A program made the position numbers and the translations under genes. Shown here piece after piece: positions 58,236 through 64,000 of a DNA stretch of 64,000 bases. Position 1 is the stretch's first letter; the number at the start of each line of letters is the position of its first letter. Source of the stretch: Shinella zoogloeoides. GTDB lineage: Bacteria > Pseudomonadota > Alphaproteobacteria > Rhizobiales > Rhizobiaceae. The DNA lies in assembly GCF_003574625.1 (NCBI RefSeq), contig NZ_QNUJ01000006.1:186001-250000 (forward strand), written 5' to 3'. The notes beneath the pieces were generated by a model. The model was not told where the DNA came from and did no database searches. It was given only the letters and a program-made list of their open reading frames with translations.

Positions 58236-59195
58236 ATGTCTGTGCGTTTCGATCACGCAGATCATGTGCACACCGTTGCGGCCCATGCCTCGGCCGCGGC
58301 GAGTTCGCCGGTGGCGGCCTCGTGGCGGCGGTGCCTGATACTGCACGGCCTTGCCCCGGAGGAGGCGCGCACGCCCTGGCGGCTGACCGAAGCCGAGTTC
58401 CGGCAGGCGCGCATCCGTTCCAGCGCGCTGATCGAGGAGGCGCGGGGCGAGATCGACCGGCTCTTCGCGACGGTCGGCAAGGCCGGCTGCTGCCTCTTGC
58501 TCACCGACGAGAACGGCATCGCGCTCGAGCGGCGCGGCGCGGCGGGCGACGACCGCGATTTCCGAGGCGTCGGCCTCTGGTCCGGCACGGTCTGGAGCGA
58601 GGCGAGCGTCGGCACCAATGGCATCGGCACGGCGCTTGCCGACGAGCGGGCGGTGCTGATCCTGCGCGACCAGCATTTCCTGTCGCAGAACACCGGCCTT
58701 TCCTGCACGACCGCGCCGATCCGCGACCATAACGGCCGCATCGCCGCCGCCATCGACATCTCCACGTGCCGCGACGACGCCAACGAGATGACCATGTCGA
58801 TCCTCTCGCAGGCCGTGCGGGACGCCGCGGCGCGCATTGAGGCGGGCCTCTTCCGCCGCGCCTTCTCCGCCGCCCGCATCCTGCTCGTGCCCGTCGAAGG
58901 GCGCATGGCGCCGGCGCTGCTGGCCGTCGACCGCGACGACCTCGTGCTCGGCGCCACCCGCGCCGCCCGGCAGGTGCTCGGCCTCGACGACCGGCGCATC
59001 GCGACCGGCATCGCCGCCTCCGATCTCCTGCACGAGGACCGGGCGGAGGAGGGGCGGGACCTCGACGACGCCGAACGCGCCGCGCTCCGCCGCGTGCTGA
59101 CGCGCGCCGGCGGCAATGTCAGCCAGGCGGCGGACCTGCTCGGCATCAGCCGCGCGACGCTGTACCGAAAGATGAAGAAGCTCTCGATCAATTGA
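58236..59195 (+). CDS. AcoR-like regulator: GAF plus Fis-type HTH, no AAA+ domain
   Basis: 319 residues, ATG at 58236 behind GGGAGGAG. The N-terminus SSPVAASWRRCLILHGLAPE is typical of AcoR-type regulators, a GAF-like domain follows (to about residue 215, with WSEASVGTNGIGTALAD), and the C-terminus is a Fis helix-turn-helix (GGNVSQAADLLGISRATLYRKM). The central sigma-54-activating AAA+ module of AcoR is absent and I see no GAFTGA. Directly upstream of the aldehyde dehydrogenase operon, which it likely controls. Confidence 0.9.
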   Translation: MSVRFDHADHVHTVAAHASAAASSPVAASWRRCLILHGLAPEEARTPWRLTEAEFRQARIRSSALIEEARGEIDRLFATVGKAGCCLLLTDENGIALERRGAAGDDRDFRGVGLWSGTVWSEASVGTNGIGTALADERAVLILRDQHFLSQNTGLSCTTAPIRDHNGRIAAAIDISTCRDDANEMTMSILSQAVRDAAARIEAGLFRRAFSAARILLVPVEGRMAPALLAVDRDDLVLGATRAARQVLGLDDRRIATGIAASDLLHEDRAEEGRDLDDAERAALRRVLTRAGGNVSQAADLLGISRATLYRKMKKLSIN

Positions 59196-59228
59196 TGCTG
59201 CGGCGCAGCACAGTAGGCCCGCCGGGCC

Positions 59229-59246
59229 TGTCTCAAATCTGAAACA
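59229..59246 (+). promoter_or_regulatory. Dyad in front of the aldehyde dehydrogenase operon
   Basis: TGTCTCA-AATC-TGAAACA, 7-bp arms with one mismatch, 99 bases before the dehydrogenase start and 33 bases after the regulator stop. A candidate site for the Fis-type HTH of the adjacent regulator. Confidence 0.5.
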
Positions 59247-59345
59247 GTCGCGCCCGCCATCACCGGCCGGCCCCTACCGCGCCGGGCCGAAGCGCAGCAC
59301 CATTCTTCCGACGGCCCATCCGGGCCTTTCAAGGGAGGAATTGAC

Positions 59346-60854
<1,509 letters not shown>

Positions 60855-60979
60855 GCGGCCGCTATCCTTCTCCGCCCCTACCGGAGAAGGCCACCCGAAG
60901 GGCGGGACCTGTCCGCCATGTCCAGCCCCGTCCCTCTCCCCGCTCGCGGGGGGAGGGAAAAGCACAGGAGGAGGCCGCG

Positions 60980-61366
60980 ATGCCCAAAGCCCTGCCCGAA
61001 GCCCTGAACGAACCGCGCGTGGTGGCGACCGAGGCCGCGCTCGCGCTCATCCGCGAAATCCGGAAGGACTATCCGGACATCCTGTTCCACCAGTCGGGCG
61101 GCTGCTGCGACGGCTCCTCGCCCATGTGCTACCCGGCGGACGACTACATTGTCGGCGACCGGGACGTGAAGCTCGGCGAGATCGGTGGCGTGCCGGTCTA
61201 TATCAGCGAAAGCCAGTTCGACGTGTGGAAGCACACGCAGCTTATCATCGACGTGGTGCCGGGGCGGGGCGGCATGTTCTCGCTCGATAACGGGCGGGAG
61301 AAGCGTTTCCTCACCCGCTCGCGCCTCTTCGGTGGCGGGGAAGCCTGTCCGCTGCCGGAACGCTGA
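60980..61366 (+). CDS. DUF779 domain-containing protein
   Basis: 128 residues, ATG at 60980 behind AGGAGGAGG. HQSGGCCDGSSPMCY holds three Cys that suggest metal or redox chemistry; conserved GVPVYISESQFDVW and VPGRGGMFSLD follow. DUF779 genes regularly follow this type of aldehyde dehydrogenase, so it is probably an accessory of that enzyme. The 125 bases between the two genes contain short GC-rich inverted repeats. Confidence 0.93.
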   Translation: MPKALPEALNEPRVVATEAALALIREIRKDYPDILFHQSGGCCDGSSPMCYPADDYIVGDRDVKLGEIGGVPVYISESQFDVWKHTQLIIDVVPGRGGMFSLDNGREKRFLTRSRLFGGGEACPLPER

Positions 61367-61369
61367 GCA

Positions 61370-61399
61370 AAGAAAAACCCCGCCGCCGGAACAGCGGGG
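61370..61399 (-). terminator. Terminator of the Kazal-domain gene
   Basis: On the minus strand GCCCCGCTG...GGCGGGG, stem of 6 bp (61378-61383 with 61394-61399), followed by TTTTTCTTT. It also separates the convergent DUF779 gene. Confidence 0.75.
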
Positions 61400-61423
61400 C
61401 CTGATTTCTACACGATGACGAGA

Positions 61424-62023
61424 TCAGTAGGCCGAGCATTCGCCCGGGCTGACGACGCGGTAGCCGGCGGCATCGGCCGAGCATGAATTGCCGAACGTCT
61501 TGCGGTCGCGGCCGCGCTGCGCGCAGACCGGCCGGTATTCCATGGTGCAGACACGCTGGTTGTCACGGTCGCGATCGCGGCCGTTGCCCCAGTCACTGCC
61601 GTTGCCGCCCGGATTGCGGCCCTGGCATTCGCCGCGGCCGATCACGTCATAGCCGCTACGGCGCGCTTCGCAGGCATTGGCGAAGGTCTGGCGGTCGCGG
61701 CTGTTCGCGCCGCAGACCGGCGCATATTCGCGCGTGCAGGCGCGGCCTTCGTCCGGGCGCGGCTCGGGACGACCGCCACGGCGGCACTCGCCACGGCTGA
61801 CGACGCGGTAGCCGCTCGAGCGTGCCTCGCAGGTATTGGCGAAGGTCTGGAGGTCGCCGCCGCGCGCGCCGCACACCGGCATGTATTCCATGGTGCAGGC
61901 CTGCGGGCGAGGACGGGGACGCCCGCCGCCTTCATCGACGTCGACGGAGCAGGCGACAAGCGTGCCGGCGGCAAGAAGGATGGCAATGCGTCCGGCCAGC
62001 CGGGACAGGAAAGGCGTCATCAT
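61424..62023 (-). CDS. Lipoprotein with three Kazal-type inhibitor domains
   Basis: 199 residues. Lipoprotein signal with lipobox LVAC at about residue 25, then three tandem Kazal-like domains, each starting C-T-x-E-Y-x-P-V-C and ending Y-x-V-x-x-x-GEC, with six... the internal Cys are at regular positions (NTC, NAC, NSC). Linkers are Arg/Pro- and Asp/Arg/Asn-rich. Kazal domains inhibit serine proteases, so this may protect the envelope against foreign or own proteases. The central two repeats are nearly identical in plan, suggesting internal duplication. Confidence 0.88.
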   Translation of the reverse strand: MMTPFLSRLAGRIAILLAAGTLVACSVDVDEGGGRPRPRPQACTMEYMPVCGARGGDLQTFANTCEARSSGYRVVSRGECRRGGRPEPRPDEGRACTREYAPVCGANSRDRQTFANACEARRSGYDVIGRGECQGRNPGGNGSDWGNGRDRDRDNQRVCTMEYRPVCAQRGRDRKTFGNSCSADAAGYRVVSPGECSAY

Positions 62024-62111
62024 GGAGTCCTCCAGGTGAATCTCGCCGAACCGTAACGCAAAAGTGAAGCATCCGGTATCGGGGCGAACGTAAAAAACAG
62101 GGGATGGTTGC

Positions 62112-62152
62112 CAAAAGAAAAGGCCCGCGCAACCAGAGGTGCACGGGCCTTT
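62112..62152 (-). terminator. Intrinsic terminator of prs
   Basis: AAAGGCCCG (62119-62127) and CGGGCCTTT (62144-62152) pair; on the minus strand TTCTTTT follows. Confidence 0.92.
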
Positions 62153-62170
62153 CGAAAGGGTCGTGGCGGG

Positions 62171-63103
62171 TCAGTCGAAGAGGCTGGAAACGGACTCTTC
62201 GGCGCTGGTGCGGTTGATCGCCTCGCCGAGCAGGTTGGCGGTCGAGATCACGCGGATATTGTGCGCGGACTGGACGGCCGTGGTCGGCTGGATCGTGTCG
62301 GTGATCACCAGTTCCTTGAGCTTGGAAGAGGTGACGCGCGCCACGGCGCCGCCCGAAAGCACGCCATGGGTGATATAGGCGGTGACGCTGGTGGCGCCGT
62401 TCTTCAAGAGCGCCTCGGCCGCGTTGCAGAGCGTGCCGCCCGAATCGACGATGTCGTCGATCAGCAGGCAATCCTTGCCCGCGACGTCGCCGATGACGTT
62501 CATGACCTCGGATTCACCCGGACGGTCGCGGCGCTTGTCGACGATGGCCAGCAGACAGTCGAGGCGCTTGGCCAGCGCGCGGGCGCGCACCACGCCGCCG
62601 ACGTCCGGCGAGACGACCATGACGTTCTTCAGGTCGTAGTTCTGCTTCACGTCGCGCGCCAGGATCGGCACGGCGTAGAGGTTGTCGGTCGGAATGTCGA
62701 AGAACCCCTGGATCTGGCCGGCATGCAGGTCGAGCGTCAGCACGCGGTCGGCACCGGCCTCGGTGATGAGGTTGGCGACCAGCTTGGCGGAGATCGGCGT
62801 GCGCGGGCCGGGCTTGCGGTCCTGGCGGGCATAGCCGAAATAGGGGATCACGGCCGTGATGCGGCGCGCCGAGGAGCGGCGCATCGCATCGATCATGATG
62901 AGCATTTCCATCAGGTGGTCGTTCGTCGGGAACGACGTCGACTGCACGACGAAAACGTCCTCGCCGCGCACATTCTCCTGGATTTCAACGAAGATTTCCT
63001 GGTCTGCGAAGCGCCGAACCGTGGCACGGCCGAGCGGAACATTCAGATAATTGCAGATCGCTTCGGCCAGAAGCCGGTTCGAATTGCCCGCGAAAACCTT
63101 CAT
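62171..63103 (-). CDS. prs: Ribose-phosphate pyrophosphokinase (PRPP synthetase)
   Basis: 310 residues. It makes PRPP from ribose 5-phosphate and ATP for nucleotide, His and Trp synthesis. [13 protein letters not shown] is the flexible loop, [19 protein letters not shown] the binding segment, and [13 protein letters not shown] the PRPP loop. Complete, with its own terminator. Confidence 0.98.
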   Translation of the reverse strand: MKVFAGNSNRLLAEAICNYLNVPLGRATVRRFADQEIFVEIQENVRGEDVFVVQSTSFPTNDHLMEMLIMIDAMRRSSARRITAVIPYFGYARQDRKPGPRTPISAKLVANLITEAGADRVLTLDLHAGQIQGFFDIPTDNLYAVPILARDVKQNYDLKNVMVVSPDVGGVVRARALAKRLDCLLAIVDKRRDRPGESEVMNVIGDVAGKDCLLIDDIVDSGGTLCNAAEALLKNGATSVTAYITHGVLSGGAVARVTSSKLKELVITDTIQPTTAVQSAHNIRVISTANLLGEAINRTSAEESVSSLFD

Positions 63104-63228
63104 CTATGGTCCGCCTGTTATTATGCTGATGGGGGGCGTTTAAGCGGCAAAATCCGTGAATGCAAGGGCCTTGCCCCCTCAGGAAAGCGATTCTTCGCAT
63201 TTGGCTGTGATTTACCCTTTCGGACGGC

Positions 63229-64000
63229 TTAACCCCGCAGCGAACCACGCCATTCGAGATAGTCCCGGATCGTCTTGTGGGCGATGTCCTCCATCGTGCG
63301 CGCAGGCACGACGGTCCAGGGATCGGCGGCGGTGCCCGGCACGCTCTCCTGGCCCTGGATGCGGTGCAGCCGCGAGCCGCCGCCGTCGAGCACGTCCCAG
63401 ACATAGACGACCGTGGTCTTGCCGCTGTCGTTCATCGCCGAGAAATAGCCCTTGAGGATATATTCGGTGGAGTTGTCCGAAGCGCTGCGGATCGTCAGGC
63501 CGCTCGAGCGCGCTTCGGCGCCGAGCCGCTTGGAGAGCGGCGTGACGGCCTCGACCGGAGCGCCGATGATCGGCAGGAAGCGGATCGTCGCGCCGGCCGC
63601 GGATGCGGCGGGGGGCAGGGCCGCGACCTCTTCCGTGCCGCCTGACGTTTCGGCGGCGAGCGAGTTGCGGGCGAAATCCTCGTCCGCCGGCCCGCGGCGG
63701 CCGCCCTGGTTGCGGGCGAGCGCATCGGCCTGGCCCTGAAGCGTGCCGGCGGTGTCCTCGCCGGTCGAGCCGCCGATGCCGGAGGGCGAGGTGAAGGCGG
63801 TCTGCTGCGTGGCGGTCGCGACCGGCATGGTGGTGACGGGCCTCGACTCGGCGCTCATCTGGTCGAGATCGTTCTGCGTCACCGGCGGTGAATTGAAGTT
63901 GCTGCCGACATCGACGCGCGGAATGAGCGCATCGGTGCTGTTGCAGCCGGCAAGGGTGGCAATGAGACCGATCAGTGCCAGCCGCTTCGTCAGCTCGTGC
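63229..64000 (-). CDS. Lipoprotein of unknown function, 5' end outside the window
   Basis: The minus-strand frame remains open to the right edge; the visible start of the frame reads LTKRLALIGLIATLAGCNS, a lipoprotein signal with lipobox LAGC, so only a few N-terminal residues are missing (256 residues visible). A Gly/Ala/Thr-rich, disordered middle part leads into a C-terminal domain of about 120 residues (ATIRFLPIIGAPVEAVTPL to the end, including STEYILKGYFSAMND) that may be an LPS-assembly or stress lipoprotein domain; I cannot name it. A GTG at 63882 is not the real start. Confidence 0.82.
   Translation of the reverse strand, partial: HELTKRLALIGLIATLAGCNSTDALIPRVDVGSNFNSPPVTQNDLDQMSAESRPVTTMPVATATQQTAFTSPSGIGGSTGEDTAGTLQGQADALARNQGGRRGPADEDFARNSLAAETSGGTEEVAALPPAASAAGATIRFLPIIGAPVEAVTPLSKRLGAEARSSGLTIRSASDNSTEYILKGYFSAMNDSGKTTVVYVWDVLDGGGSRLHRIQGQESVPGTAADPWTVVPARTMEDIAHKTIRDYLEWRGSLRG

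Noticed and set aside
60855-60979. Additional RIME-like copy between the aldehyde dehydrogenase and DUF779 genes
   Set aside because: Has short GC-rich inverted repeats but lacks the common end modules; too weak to call.

Overview
The window is chromosomal DNA of high GC content from an alphaproteobacterium of the Rhizobiaceae (Sinorhizobium/Ensifer, Shinella, Rhizobium or Agrobacterium type). The evidence is a fused trpE(G) behind a leaderless WWW leader peptide, the block shmR - trpE(G) - Mn exporter - queF that I recall from Sinorhizobium meliloti, petABC next to apt, a RirA-type iron box, and several rhizobial mosaic intergenic repeats. I see no rRNA, tRNA, CRISPR array, prophage or insertion sequence. 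Most of it is core genome with small accessory insertions.

Layout. 1-8 kb: two conserved membrane-associated proteins of unknown function, fhs, a DUF1993 protein, an extensin-like periplasmic protein and the heme receptor ShmR. 8-15 kb: trpL attenuator and trpE(G), a Mn2+ exporter with a Mur-like palindrome, queF, a ClpP paralogue, then a leucine-rich leader peptide and leuA. 15-21 kb: an ECF sigma/anti-sigma pair, a periplasmic TPR protein, a metallophosphoesterase, a Nudix hydrolase, a glutathionyl-hydroquinone reductase type GST, a GNAT and a glyoxalase-fold protein. 21-31 kb: the operon moxR - DUF58 - DUF4159 - membrane protein on the minus strand, divergent from DUF1285 - CoA pyrophosphatase - cca. 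31-37 kb: small proteins, hemF, a CBS/CorC membrane protein, soxR with a textbook SoxR promoter driving a flavin reductase and an MFS exporter, and trmL. 37-42 kb: two paralogous ABC exporters with a toxin-antitoxin module between them. 42-46 kb: petABC (cytochrome bc1) and apt. 46-55 kb: two MaoC proteins, a membrane protein, ychF, clpS, pth, a solute-binding protein paired with a membrane GGDEF-EAL protein, and rplY. 55-64 kb: a periplasmic protein, BenE-type transporter, a GAF-Fis regulator with its aldehyde dehydrogenase/DUF779 operon, a triple-Kazal lipoprotein, prs and a truncated lipoprotein.

Regulation is unusually readable. Two amino-acid operons (trp, leu) appear to be controlled by leader peptides translated from leaderless or nearly leaderless transcripts. 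shmR has an IRO box, the Mn exporter a Mur-like palindrome, the flavin reductase/MFS operon a 19-bp-spacer SoxR promoter, the toxin-antitoxin operon an AT-rich palindrome, and the aldehyde dehydrogenase operon a dyad likely bound by the adjacent regulator.

The best candidates for something under-described are: a solute-binding protein plus GGDEF-EAL sensor with no transporter (an NspS/MbaA-like arrangement) between rplY and pth; an AcoR-like regulator that lacks the AAA+ module; a 19-codon ORF with a strong ribosome binding site ahead of an ABC exporter; and the leu leader.
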